From Flavobacteriales bacterium (GTDB taxonomy: Bacteria; Bacteroidota; Bacteroidia; Flavobacteriales; BACL11): a stretch of DNA of 41,925 nt. A program made the position numbers and the translations under genes. This document shows positions 7,839 to 16,015 of this stretch, in pieces. The stretch spans positions 1-41,925 of the forward strand of contig JABGSE010000019.1 of the NCBI GenBank assembly GCA_018647945.1, written 5' to 3'. The notes beneath the pieces are model-generated. The model saw only the letters and a program-made list of their open reading frames with translations, ran no database searches and had not been told where the DNA came from. The stretch's first letter is position 1. Each line of letters begins with the position of its first letter.

Positions 7839-8974
7839 TGAGTAAAAGAGTATTTTTAGATAATGCAGCCACTACACCAATGGCTCCTGAAATAATTGAC
7901 ATGATAAGCGAAATGATGAAAACACATTTTGCCAACCCTTCTTCTGTGCATTCGTATGGTAGAGAGTCAAAAATTGTAGTAGAAAGCGCAAGAAAAACAA
8001 TAGCCAATATTTTAAACACTTCACCAGGGAGTATCTTTTTCACTTCTGGAGGAACGGAAGCCGATAATATGGCGATTTTATGTGCTATAAACGATCATAA
8101 AATAACACATGCTATAACTTCTAAGTTATCGCATCATGCGGTTTTGTATCCTTTAGAGGATTTGGCTGCAGAAGGGAAAATAAAACTTACCTACATTGAT
8201 ACAGATGAAAACGGAACGGTTTCTCTTTCTCATTTGGAGCAGTTGTTAGAAGATAACGAAAGAACTTTTGTTTCTATAATGCATGCTAATAATGAGATTG
8301 GAACCATACAAGATATAAAATCGATTGGAGATATTTGCAAGAAATACAATGCTATTTTTCATTCGGATACCGTGCAAACTATGGCTCATTTCCCTTTTAA
8401 CATGCAAGAACTAAATGTTGACTTTATGGCTGCGTCTGCACATAAATTTCACGGACCAAAAGGAGTAGGATTTGTTTACATTTCGGAAAACATACAGATA
8501 AAACCACTGCTTAGAGGGGGAGGACAAGAACGAAATATGAGAGCGGGTACCGAAAATATTTACGGTATAGCCGCTATGGCTAAAGCTATGGAAATGGCTT
8601 ACGAACATTTGGAGAAAGAAACCATTTACATAAAGGGATTGAAAAAGTACATGATGGAGAAACTGCAGTCGGAGATAGAGGATGTTCAGTTTTATGGTAA
8701 ATGTACTGATTTAGATGATAGTTTATATACAGTACTTAGTTGTAACTTCCCTGAAAGAGACGATTCAGAAATGTTAATGTTTAATCTTGATATTTTGGGA
8801 GTTGCTTGTAGTGGTGGATCTGCTTGTAGTTCTGGAAGTAGTAAAGGGTCTCATGTGTTAACTTCTATTGTTCCAGATTCTATGAGGCCAGGAGTCCGTT
8901 TTTCATTTAGTAAATACAATACTAAAGAAGATATTGATTTTGCTATAGATAAGTTGAAAGAGTTATTTTCCTAA
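7838..8974 (+). CDS. Cysteine desulfurase (NifS/IscS family)
   Basis: This PLP enzyme takes sulfur from cysteine as a persulfide for Fe-S clusters, tRNA thiolation and other uses. The 378-residue protein shows the N-terminal DNAATTP, GGTEADN (71-77), the conserved HANNEIGT, the PLP-binding lysine K203 in SAHKFHGPKG, and the persulfide cysteine C330 in GSACSSGSSKGSHVL. The long loop after the cysteine makes it a group I (NifS/IscS) enzyme, not SufS. No iscU, iscR or suf gene is adjacent; the neighbour is glmM, with which it is translationally coupled. The route that receives the sulfur cannot be told from here, so I give no symbol. Confidence 0.93.
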   Translation: MSKRVFLDNAATTPMAPEIIDMISEMMKTHFANPSSVHSYGRESKIVVESARKTIANILNTSPGSIFFTSGGTEADNMAILCAINDHKITHAITSKLSHHAVLYPLEDLAAEGKIKLTYIDTDENGTVSLSHLEQLLEDNERTFVSIMHANNEIGTIQDIKSIGDICKKYNAIFHSDTVQTMAHFPFNMQELNVDFMAASAHKFHGPKGVGFVYISENIQIKPLLRGGGQERNMRAGTENIYGIAAMAKAMEMAYEHLEKETIYIKGLKKYMMEKLQSEIEDVQFYGKCTDLDDSLYTVLSCNFPERDDSEMLMFNLDILGVACSGGSACSSGSSKGSHVLTSIVPDSMRPGVRFSFSKYNTKEDIDFAIDKLKELFS

Positions 8975-9004
8975 TCGTTCTTGTTTTATAGATGTAAAAC
9001 CTAG

Positions 9005-9025
9005 ATACTATGCTTAGCATAGTAT
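9005..9025. terminator. Inverted repeat, possible terminator after the cysteine desulfurase gene
   Basis: Perfect 9-base arms ATACTATGC / GCATAGTAT are separated by TTA, 30 bases after the stop codon. A short TTTAAATTT tract follows instead of a clean T run, so this could be a weak intrinsic terminator, or an operator for the LRR gene, whose candidate -7 element begins 17 bases further on. Confidence 0.5.
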
Positions 9026-9041
9026 TTAAATTTGTATTATA

Positions 9042-9049
9042 TAATTTTG
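9042..9049 (+). promoter_or_regulatory. Candidate promoter -7 element for the LRR gene
   Basis: TAATTTTG matches TAnnTTTG exactly and ends 29 bases before the ATG at 9079. No TTG is found at the -33 distance; the 9005-9025 palindrome occupies that place. Confidence 0.45.
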
Positions 9050-9078
9050 TCGTATTTACAATCAATACATATTAAATT

Positions 9079-10116
9079 ATGAAAAAACTACTACTTTTAC
9101 TTTGTTTGCCAATTTTTACTTTTGCTCAGCAAACCTATGTTCCTGATGATAATTTTGAACAAGAATTAATTGATCTTGGCATAGATCCAGACACAATCCT
9201 TAATGATTATGTACCTACAGTAAATATTAATGTAATTGATACATTAGACCTTTCTTTTTTAGGGATAAGTGATTTAACTGGAATAGAAGATTTCACATCT
9301 TTAGTTGGTATAGAGTGTAATAATAACAATCTTACTTCCTTAGATTTAAGTAACAATACAAATTTAACATATGTATATTGTTCGTATAACAATCTTACTT
9401 CCTTAGATATTAGTTCGTCTCCTAATCTTGGATATTTAATTTGTTCTGACAATCAATTAACCTCCTTAGTTCTTACTAATAATTCATCTATTTTTCAATT
9501 CAGATGTGAAAATAATAATTTATCTACTCTAGATCTTTCTACTGTTTCCGTTACCTTTGATTTAGATTGTTCTTTTAATCAACTTACATCATTAGATCTT
9601 AGTGGGTGTTATAATTTATTTACACTTAATTGTTCTAATAACCTTTTAGATTCTTTGGATGTTAGTATGCTCACTTCACTATTTGGTTTGTTTTGTTCGG
9701 AGAATAATATAAAGGAGTTAGATGTAAGTAATAATATATTTCTGATTGGATTATATTGCGATAAGAATCAATTACATACTTTAGATATAAGTCATGGAAA
9801 TCTACAGAATGTATCACATGATGGTTGGTCGTATATGTTTGATGTAAGAACAAACCCATTAAATTGCATTAAAGTTGCTGCAACTGACCTTAATTGGGCT
9901 AATAGTAATTTAGATTACCCAGCATACATTAATAATACTATGTACTTTTCTGATAGTTGCATTCCTCCACCTGTTAATATTACAGAAGTAGTTTCTACTA
10001 AAAAACTAATAAAAATTATTGATGTTTTAGGTAGAAAGACAAAAGAGTTAAAGAATATCCCTTTATTCTATATTTATGATGATAGTTCGGTAGAAAAGAA
10101 GATTATTTTCGAGTAA
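9079..10116 (+). CDS. Secreted leucine-rich repeat protein with type IX secretion C-terminal signal
   Basis: A 345-residue exported protein. Residues 1-17 are a Sec signal peptide (MKKLLLLLCLPIFTFAQ). A cap domain (18-74) includes YVPDDNFEQELIDLG and SDLTGIEDF, commonly found ahead of Bacteroidota LRR arrays. Eight 21-residue repeats follow (75-242), ending with a cap containing NPLNCIKV and FSDSC. The last 40 or so residues, KLIKIIDVLGRKTKEL then PLFYIYDDSSVEKKIIFE, resemble the type A sorting signal of the type IX secretion system in a short marine form. I infer that it is delivered to the cell surface or released; the ligand is unknown. The 3' end overlaps the convergent nhaC gene by 14 bases. 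Confidence 0.87.
   Translation: MKKLLLLLCLPIFTFAQQTYVPDDNFEQELIDLGIDPDTILNDYVPTVNINVIDTLDLSFLGISDLTGIEDFTSLVGIECNNNNLTSLDLSNNTNLTYVYCSYNNLTSLDISSSPNLGYLICSDNQLTSLVLTNNSSIFQFRCENNNLSTLDLSTVSVTFDLDCSFNQLTSLDLSGCYNLFTLNCSNNLLDSLDVSMLTSLFGLFCSENNIKELDVSNNIFLIGLYCDKNQLHTLDISHGNLQNVSHDGWSYMFDVRTNPLNCIKVAATDLNWANSNLDYPAYINNTMYFSDSCIPPPVNITEVVSTKKLIKIIDVLGRKTKELKNIPLFYIYDDSSVEKKIIFE
9301..9804 (+). repeat. Eight 21-residue leucine-rich repeats (63-base coding units)
   Basis: The repeat consensus is LxxLxCsxNqLtsLDlSnnxx, with a cysteine at position 6 of every unit. The units are L75, L96, L117, I138, T159, L180, L201 and L222, with no insertion. The DNA repeats have diverged except for the segment encoding NNLTSLD, which is nearly identical in units 1 and 2 (around 9328 and 9391). 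Confidence 0.85.
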
Positions 10117-11563
10117 GCTTCTTAATCTTTATACCTAAATATGCATAAGCTATAGTCATAATAGGAGAGATAAGATTAAAGAAACAATAAGGTAAATATG
10201 CAAAAGTAGCAACTCCTAATACTGCAGATTGTGTAGCTCCACAAGTGTTCCAAGGAACCAAAACAGAGGTTACTGTTCCAGAATCTTCTAAAGTTCTACT
10301 TAAGTTTTCAGGGGCTAATCCTTTTTCCTTGTAGGTATCAGCAAACATTCTACCAGGAACAACAATACTTATATATTGATCAGAAGCTGTAATATTGAAG
10401 AAGATACATGTACCTGTAGTTGTAGCAACTAAACTTCCTGTAGAAGTAGCGTATTTTATTATCGGTTCTGAAATTCTTTTAAGTATCCCTGTACCTTCTA
10501 GTATACCTCCAAAAATCATAGCGCAAATAATAAGCCAGATTGTATTTAACATTCCAGAAATTCCAGAACTTGAAAGTAAATCATTTATTTGATCACTATT
10601 GGTAATTATAGAAACATCAGTACTCATAGATTTAATAACTGCTGTAAAAGAGGACTGAAAATTTAAACTACTACTTTCAGAAACCTCCATAATTATATTA
10701 GGCTGAAATATAATAGCAAAAAACCCTCCTAAAATACTTCCCACAAGTAAAGCCGGGATTGCTGGGATTTTCTTAATAATTAGTAAAATAACAAATACAG
10801 GAACTAAAAATAACAAAGGAGTAATATTGAAAGAGGTAGATAAAGCATTTAATAAACCATCAATATCTTGTTCTCCAACTGTTCTTAAATTAAAACCGAT
10901 AATTAAAAATATAACTAAAGTGATAATAAAGGAAGGTATAGTTGTATACATCATATATCGAATGTGTGTAAATAAATCTGTTCCTGCCATTGCAGGAGCT
11001 AGATTTGTAGTATCCGACAAAGGAGACATCTTATCTCCAAAATAAGCTCCAGAAATAATAGCTCCGCCAATTAAACCTATTATTCTTAGATCTTCATGTC
11101 CTGTTGTCATCCCCTCTTCAATTAAAAGCGCTCGACCTATTCCGAGTAAAGCAACTCCAATTGTGGCAATGGTAGTCCAAGAACTTCCGGTTGACACACT
11201 TACAATTGCAGTAATAATTGCTGCAGCAAAAAGGAATATCTCTGGACTTAAAACTTGTAATCCATAGTAAATCATTGCTGGCACTATACCTGAAATTAAC
11301 CATGTTCCAGCCAAAGAACCTATTAGTAATAATATAAAAATTGCTGGTGTAACCGATTTTAAACTTTTACTTATTCCTTTAAGTATATCTTTCCAGTTGC
11401 TTCCATATAAAATACCGATAATAACAGCTAAGGCCCCTGAAAATAATAAAGCTAATTGATTTGGTCCATTTAAAGTGTCCTCAAATATAGAGATATTTAA
11501 AGCTATTAATCCTATTAAAACTATCATAGGAATTAATGCTATTAAATAAGGAGTTTTTTTCAT
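10103..11563 (-). CDS. NhaC-family transporter (Na+/H+ antiporter superfamily)
   Basis: A 486-residue membrane protein with about ten to twelve hydrophobic segments. The signature region STGSSWTTIATIGVALLGIG is followed by GAIISGAYFGDKMSPLSDTTNLAPAMAGTDLFTHI and, near the end, SDQYISIVVPGRMF and VLVPWNTCGATQSAVLGV, all typical of NhaC (Na_H_antiporter family). The family contains true Na+/H+ antiporters but also solute exchangers such as MleN, and the predicted methionine transporter MetT. Because its ATG overlaps the stop of a methionine/cystathionine-type lyase by one base (TAATG), an amino acid substrate is plausible here. A GTG-initiated form from 11590 was rejected since it lies inside that lyase. 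The 3' end overlaps the LRR gene. Confidence 0.88.
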   Translation of the reverse strand: MKKTPYLIALIPMIVLIGLIALNISIFEDTLNGPNQLALLFSGALAVIIGILYGSNWKDILKGISKSLKSVTPAIFILLLIGSLAGTWLISGIVPAMIYYGLQVLSPEIFLFAAAIITAIVSVSTGSSWTTIATIGVALLGIGRALLIEEGMTTGHEDLRIIGLIGGAIISGAYFGDKMSPLSDTTNLAPAMAGTDLFTHIRYMMYTTIPSFIITLVIFLIIGFNLRTVGEQDIDGLLNALSTSFNITPLLFLVPVFVILLIIKKIPAIPALLVGSILGGFFAIIFQPNIIMEVSESSSLNFQSSFTAVIKSMSTDVSIITNSDQINDLLSSSGISGMLNTIWLIICAMIFGGILEGTGILKRISEPIIKYATSTGSLVATTTGTCIFFNITASDQYISIVVPGRMFADTYKEKGLAPENLSRTLEDSGTVTSVLVPWNTCGATQSAVLGVATFAYLPYCFFNLISPIMTIAYAYLGIKIKKLTRK

Positions 11564-12765
11564 TATAGTACTCCAACTTTTTTCATACACTCAACCATAG
11601 TGTGGTAAGTTCTTTCTATATCGTCATCTAGTCCTATAGAAATACGAACTAGTCCATCTGAAATACCCATTTCTTCTCTTTCTTCCTCAGGTATTTCAGA
11701 TGAAGTAGATAAACCTGGAGCAGAAAATAAAGTTTTGTAAAAGCCTAAACTTACCGCTAAATAACCTAAGTTATTGTTTTGCATTTTTTCCATCAACTGG
11801 TTTGCTTTTTCTTTTGTTTTAGCATCAATCACTAACATACCACCAAAACCAAAACCTTCATTCATTTGGTTTTTCATTAGTTCGTGCTGAGGGTGGTTCT
11901 CTAATCCAGGATAAATAACTCTCAATCCATCTTTTTGAAAAGCATTTGCTAAATACATTGCATTTTCAGAGTGTTTCTTTATTCTTAAATGAAGTGTTCT
12001 TAAATTCTTTAGGATAGAAGCCGCTCTCATAGAATCCATAACTGGCCCTAATAACATAGAGCTACCAGTGTTTACATCAATCATACTTCCAATAAATTCT
12101 TCATCCGAACAGACAACTCCACCAACTGTGTCAGAAGTACCATTAATAAATTTTGTAAGGGAATGTATTACTACATCTGCTCCTAATTTTGCTGGTGAAA
12201 AAACAAGTGGAGTAAAGGTATTATCTACCACCAATTTTATACCATGTTTTTTAGATAGTTTAGAAATAGATTCAATATCAGAAACTTCCAACAAAGGATT
12301 ACTCATTGTCTCACAATAGATAACTTTTGTTTTATCTGTAATTGCATCTTCAATTTTTTTGGTATTTGTAGTATTTACAAAAGTAGTTTTTATGTTAAAT
12401 TTAGGTAGATAGTTCTTCATAAAAGCATAAGTACCTCCATAAATTGTTCTACTACTAATTATTTCATCTCCCGAGTCACAAATTTGTAAAAGGGTAGGAG
12501 TAATAGCTCCCATTCCTGAAGCCGCTAAAATAGCACCCTTCATGTATTCCATTCCGGCAAGCGCTTGCCCTAAGTAAGATGTAGTTGGGTTTGTATGTCT
12601 GGAATACAGATAACACCCCTCTCTAACCCCCTCAAACACTTCTCCCATGGTTTTACCGGCAAGGTATGTAAAGGTAGAAGAATCCGCAATGGAAGGGTTT
12701 ACACCCCCGTATTCACCAAAAAATTGTAAATCTTGAATGCTGTCAGCTGGTTTATTTTCCTTCAT
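11563..12765 (-). CDS. PLP-dependent sulfur amino acid lyase (Cys/Met metabolism family, methionine gamma-lyase-like)
   Basis: A 400-residue fold-type I PLP enzyme of the cystathionine gamma-synthase / methionine gamma-lyase family. Visible motifs are YSRHTNPTTSYLGQALAGME, the PLP-stacking tyrosine in RTIYGGTYAF, the VVDNTFTPLVFSPAKLGAD aspartate region, and the PLP lysine in HSLTKFINGTSDTVGG. In characterised methionine gamma-lyases the YGGT position is YGCT with a catalytic cysteine; here it is glycine, so the reaction may be cystathionine or O-acylhomoserine chemistry or a broader lyase. The start is the ATG at 12765, preceded directly by AAGGA; a longer frame from 12849 is an artefact of the wzc tail repeat. 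It follows wzc by 7 bases and is coupled to the NhaC-family gene. Confidence 0.86.
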   Translation of the reverse strand: MKENKPADSIQDLQFFGEYGGVNPSIADSSTFTYLAGKTMGEVFEGVREGCYLYSRHTNPTTSYLGQALAGMEYMKGAILAASGMGAITPTLLQICDSGDEIISSRTIYGGTYAFMKNYLPKFNIKTTFVNTTNTKKIEDAITDKTKVIYCETMSNPLLEVSDIESISKLSKKHGIKLVVDNTFTPLVFSPAKLGADVVIHSLTKFINGTSDTVGGVVCSDEEFIGSMIDVNTGSSMLLGPVMDSMRAASILKNLRTLHLRIKKHSENAMYLANAFQKDGLRVIYPGLENHPQHELMKNQMNEGFGFGGMLVIDAKTKEKANQLMEKMQNNNLGYLAVSLGFYKTLFSAPGLSTSSEIPEEEREEMGISDGLVRISIGLDDDIERTYHTMVECMKKVGVL

Positions 12766-12772
12766 TCCTTTT

Positions 12773-15178
12773 TTATTCGTAATATCCGTAACCACTAGTT
12801 CCATAACCGTATCCATATCCATATCCATAACCATAAGATGATGAGGCAATTATGTAATCGTTAATAATAATATTTGGATTATTAACCTGATTAGTAATAT
12901 GTAGATTGTTAATCATGTTTAACATGTTTTTCTTTGTGTGATTATGACGAACAACATATAAATTAATATCAGAGTATCTCATGGTAATTACACCATCTGT
13001 TACCAACCCTACAGGAGGAGTATCAATTATAATATATTCAAATTGTTCTTTTAATTCTTCCATTAACTTTTTCATTCTTTTACTATTTAAGAGCTCGGCA
13101 GGATTTGGAGGAATAGGCCCAGAAGGGATAACCTTTAGGTTTTCAATTTCTGAACTGTGCAGTATATCATTTAGTTCACATTTATTAATCAGATATGTAC
13201 TTAATCCAACTTTATTTTCAATATTAAAATTTTCATGTGTTTTTGGTTTTCTTAAATCACCACCTAATAAAACAGTTTTGTATCCGGCGGCGGCCATTAC
13301 AAGAGCTAAATTAGTTGAACAAAATGTTTTTCCTTCAGAACCTATAGAAGATGTAACAGTTATTACTTTGTTCTTCTTCTCAGTGGCTAGGTATTGTATA
13401 TTTGTTCTTAATGAACGGAAAGATTCTGATAAAACTGATTTAGGATTCTTAATTAAAACAAGCTGATCCGATTGGTCAGAGTGTCCTATTATTCCTAATA
13501 TAGGAATGTTTGTAGTTTTTTCTAAATCCGATTTACTTCTTACAGTTTCAGTAAAGAAATCTCTTAAAGAAATGATTGTTACAGGAATTCCTAACCCAAT
13601 TATTAAAGCTATAATATAATTTAATTTATTCATTGGAGAAAGCGGTGTTTCACTATCTAATCTTGATTCATCAATAATTTTATGATCTGATTCTGTTCCT
13701 GCTCTTGCTGTTTCTGTTTCTTTTAGTTTCTGGATTAGATAATTATATACTTGAACACTTTGAGAATGATTTCTTTCTAGTTTTACATATTCTTGTTCAG
13801 AATCGGGTAATTTATCTATCTCATTATCAATTTCTGATACTCTTGATTTTAAATTTCTTTCTGTATATTTTGTAGAAGAAATCAAGTTTTTTACATTTTC
13901 TACAATGCTTTTTTTGGTGTAAGATATCTGAGAAACTACATCTTGATATTTTGGATTCTTTTCGGTTGTAGAAAGTTGTAGTTTCTCTTTTTCAGAATTT
14001 AATTTTATAAGTTGAGAAATTAATGCGTTTAATTCTGGGCTTGTAATTCCCATTGAAGTAGGAGAAATGATATTATCAGTATCTTCAGAGTTACTTACAT
14101 AATTTAATAATTCATTGTAATAGGATAAATGAATTTGACATTCATATAAATCATTCTCATTTTTTTGTTTTTGAAAGAAAGCTCCATAATCCTTATCAAT
14201 AATATTTAGATTTGAGTTTTTCTCTTTAAATATCTTAAGTTCTTCTTCAATCAAATCTAAAGTATCTTTAATTTTTGAAATCTGTTTATCAATAAAATGA
14301 ATAGTATTGGTTGCCATCCTACTTTTCTCTTCTAATCCTTGTTTCAAATAAAGATCTGTAAGAACGTTAAGATAGTCAATATTTTTTTTGATTGCAAATC
14401 CTTTAATATTGAGTCTTAGAATTGAACCTTCCTTACTGACGGGAGTAATATTTAAATCATTTACATATTGTTTTGTAAGGTCATATAATGAGTGAATGAT
14501 AAAGGAATATGAATTTTCTGAAATTGTATTTGAAATTTCATTAAAAATTTCTGTTTTCTCTATTTTGAAGGATATAAACTGATTCTCAATTTGTTTGTTA
14601 AATTGATGTATTTCCTTGTAGTTGAATGTTGCTAGTTCGTTATTATTTTTTTTATTTATTTTTACATCATATGTAATATGGTCATCACAAGAAAAAGATA
14701 ATTCAAATTCATTATCATTTATTATATTTATAAAAAACTTTACTGAAGGTAACTGAAGGTGAGTAGAATCAATTTTGACTACAAAAGGATTTCTTTTATA
14801 ACTACTTACTGTCTGTATTGTTCCATGTTGAAAGTAAGATATTCCTATGTCTTGTTTTCTAATTGTTTTTTCAGCTAAGGAGTATGAACCGAGTATAGTT
14901 TTTTCATTTTCCAAATTTGTTTTTACTGAAAACAATTCCATACCTTCAATTATATTTTCTGCACCAAGTTGAGAATTGTTGTCGTCTCTTATTAAAATAG
15001 TAGTAGATACACTATATTTTTTTTTAGTGTATCTGTTATATAAAAAAGCAATAAAAAAACAAAAGAGTATTGATAGGATAAAGTAATACCAATAACGAGA
15101 AAACTTTTGGAGTAATAATTTAATATCAATTGTTTCCTCATTTTGAGGATTTTCAGGATTGTTTGTAGATTCTGTCAT
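12773..15178 (-). CDS. wzc: Polysaccharide co-polymerase / tyrosine autokinase (Wzc type)
   Basis: Wzc proteins control capsule or exopolysaccharide chain length and export through cycles of tyrosine autophosphorylation. The 801-residue protein has the full layout: a first membrane helix (about 30-50), a periplasmic Wzz region with coiled coils (about 260-490), a GNVR-like segment EYVKLERNHSQSVQVYNYLIQKL, a second helix (about 530-550), and a cytoplasmic BY-kinase with Walker A GSEGKT (about 612-617), Walker A' LLGGDLRKPK and Walker B YIIIDTPPVGLVTDG. It ends in a tyrosine cluster (YG repeated six times, then TSGYGYYE), the likely autophosphorylation tail. It follows wza after 4 bases. No glycosyltransferase or flippase gene lies nearby. 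Confidence 0.93.
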   Translation of the reverse strand: MTESTNNPENPQNEETIDIKLLLQKFSRYWYYFILSILFCFFIAFLYNRYTKKKYSVSTTILIRDDNNSQLGAENIIEGMELFSVKTNLENEKTILGSYSLAEKTIRKQDIGISYFQHGTIQTVSSYKRNPFVVKIDSTHLQLPSVKFFINIINDNEFELSFSCDDHITYDVKINKKNNNELATFNYKEIHQFNKQIENQFISFKIEKTEIFNEISNTISENSYSFIIHSLYDLTKQYVNDLNITPVSKEGSILRLNIKGFAIKKNIDYLNVLTDLYLKQGLEEKSRMATNTIHFIDKQISKIKDTLDLIEEELKIFKEKNSNLNIIDKDYGAFFQKQKNENDLYECQIHLSYYNELLNYVSNSEDTDNIISPTSMGITSPELNALISQLIKLNSEKEKLQLSTTEKNPKYQDVVSQISYTKKSIVENVKNLISSTKYTERNLKSRVSEIDNEIDKLPDSEQEYVKLERNHSQSVQVYNYLIQKLKETETARAGTESDHKIIDESRLDSETPLSPMNKLNYIIALIIGLGIPVTIISLRDFFTETVRSKSDLEKTTNIPILGIIGHSDQSDQLVLIKNPKSVLSESFRSLRTNIQYLATEKKNKVITVTSSIGSEGKTFCSTNLALVMAAAGYKTVLLGGDLRKPKTHENFNIENKVGLSTYLINKCELNDILHSSEIENLKVIPSGPIPPNPAELLNSKRMKKLMEELKEQFEYIIIDTPPVGLVTDGVITMRYSDINLYVVRHNHTKKNMLNMINNLHITNQVNNPNIIINDYIIASSSYGYGYGYGYGYGTSGYGYYE
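12801..12836 (-). repeat. Hexanucleotide tandem repeat encoding the (Tyr-Gly)6 tail of Wzc
   Basis: Six consecutive 6-base units on the plus strand (CCATAA, CCGTAT, CCATAT, CCATAT, CCATAA, CCATAA) encode YG dipeptides on the minus strand. Changes in copy number would stay in frame and alter the number of phosphorylatable tyrosines. Confidence 0.75.
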
Positions 15179-15182
15179 ATTT

Positions 15183-15962
15183 TTATTCGGTAAATTTCAG
15201 ATAAACATTTACGATTACTGCAACTGTAGTAAGGGCAGAAAGCAATAATTGTGATTGTGATTTTCGGAACCCTCTGTATTTTAAGGGTTCAATATAGATA
15301 AGGTCGTTGTTTCGTAAGTAGTAAAAATCAGAAGAAATAATATTCTGATTGGTTAAATCAATATTGTAAGTTGTTTTCTTATTATTATGAGTTCTGATTA
15401 ATTTAACTTTTTGCAAATTTCCATAATCAGTTATTCCTCCTGAAAGAGCAAGTGCTTCAAAAATTGAAATATTATTTTTGTATATAGGATAAGTATTTGG
15501 TTTGTAAATTTCTCCTAAAACAGTTATATTGAAATTACCTAGTTTCACTATTACTGTTGCATCTTTCAAATATGCATCTACCTTTTTTTCAATTGATTTT
15601 TTTGCTTCATCAATTGTTTGATTCAAAACAAATACATCTCCAATATATGGTATTTCTATTAATCCTTCCTGATTAATAGCGAAGCCATTTAAATAAATAT
15701 TTGCGGAGGTAATAGATGAATTTGCAGAATTAACATTATTATCTACATTAAAAAAATTGGTTGTAGCTTCATCAAAACTTAATACCTTTACTACTAAAAT
15801 GTCACCAATTTCAAGATAATGAGCTGGTGGAATAGGGTTTACATTCCATTCATTATCTGTAGTGCCATTTAAATAAGTAATTTTTTTCATAGGTGTGCAC
15901 GAAAAAAAGATAGTAAATAGTATAAGTGTTTTGAAAAATGTTCGGAATAAATTTCTAATCAT
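15183..15962 (-). CDS. wza: Outer-membrane polysaccharide export lipoprotein (Wza type)
   Basis: A 259-residue lipoprotein: the signal MIRNLFRTFFKTLILFTIFFSC gives a lipidated cysteine at residue 22. The Poly_export (PES) domain follows (HYLEIGDILVVKVLSFDE; AINQEGLIEIPYIGDVFVLNQTIDEA; AYLKDATVIVKLGNFNITVLGEI), then a SLBB domain (PNTYPIYKNNISIFEALALSGGITDYGNLQKVKLIR) and a C-terminal hydrophobic helix. Such proteins form the outer-membrane exit pore for capsule or exopolysaccharide, docking onto Wzc. The ATG at 15962 places the lipobox correctly; the longer TTG frame to 15992 would start at the edge of the promoter. It is first in the operon wza-wzc-lyase-nhaC. Confidence 0.92.
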   Translation of the reverse strand: MIRNLFRTFFKTLILFTIFFSCTPMKKITYLNGTTDNEWNVNPIPPAHYLEIGDILVVKVLSFDEATTNFFNVDNNVNSANSSITSANIYLNGFAINQEGLIEIPYIGDVFVLNQTIDEAKKSIEKKVDAYLKDATVIVKLGNFNITVLGEIYKPNTYPIYKNNISIFEALALSGGITDYGNLQKVKLIRTHNNKKTTYNIDLTNQNIISSDFYYLRNNDLIYIEPLKYRGFRKSQSQLLLSALTTVAVIVNVYLKFTE

Positions 15963-15981
15963 GGGTTTTTTTATTAAGAAG

Positions 15982-15989
15982 CAAATATA
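15982..15989 (-). promoter_or_regulatory. Candidate promoter -7 element for the wza operon
   Basis: The minus strand reads TATATTTG, an exact TAnnTTTG, 19 bases before the wza ATG and within the 53-base gap behind maf. No TTG is found at -33. Confidence 0.45.
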
Positions 15990-16015
15990 CAAAAGGAAAA
16001 GGAAAAATATCCGAA

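Noticed and set aside
7705-8043. Minus-strand frame spanning the glmM/desulfurase junction, leucine-rich and membrane-like
   Set aside because: Hydrophobicity arises from the complement of lysine/glutamate-rich coding DNA; both sense genes are clear.
12766-12849. Longer lyase start with repeated Met-Asp residues
   Set aside because: The residues come from reading the Wzc (YG)6 repeat in another frame; the family start is at 12765.
12981-13466. Plus-strand frame of 161 codons opposite wzc
   Set aside because: Shadow of the kinase domain; no start signal and no domain.
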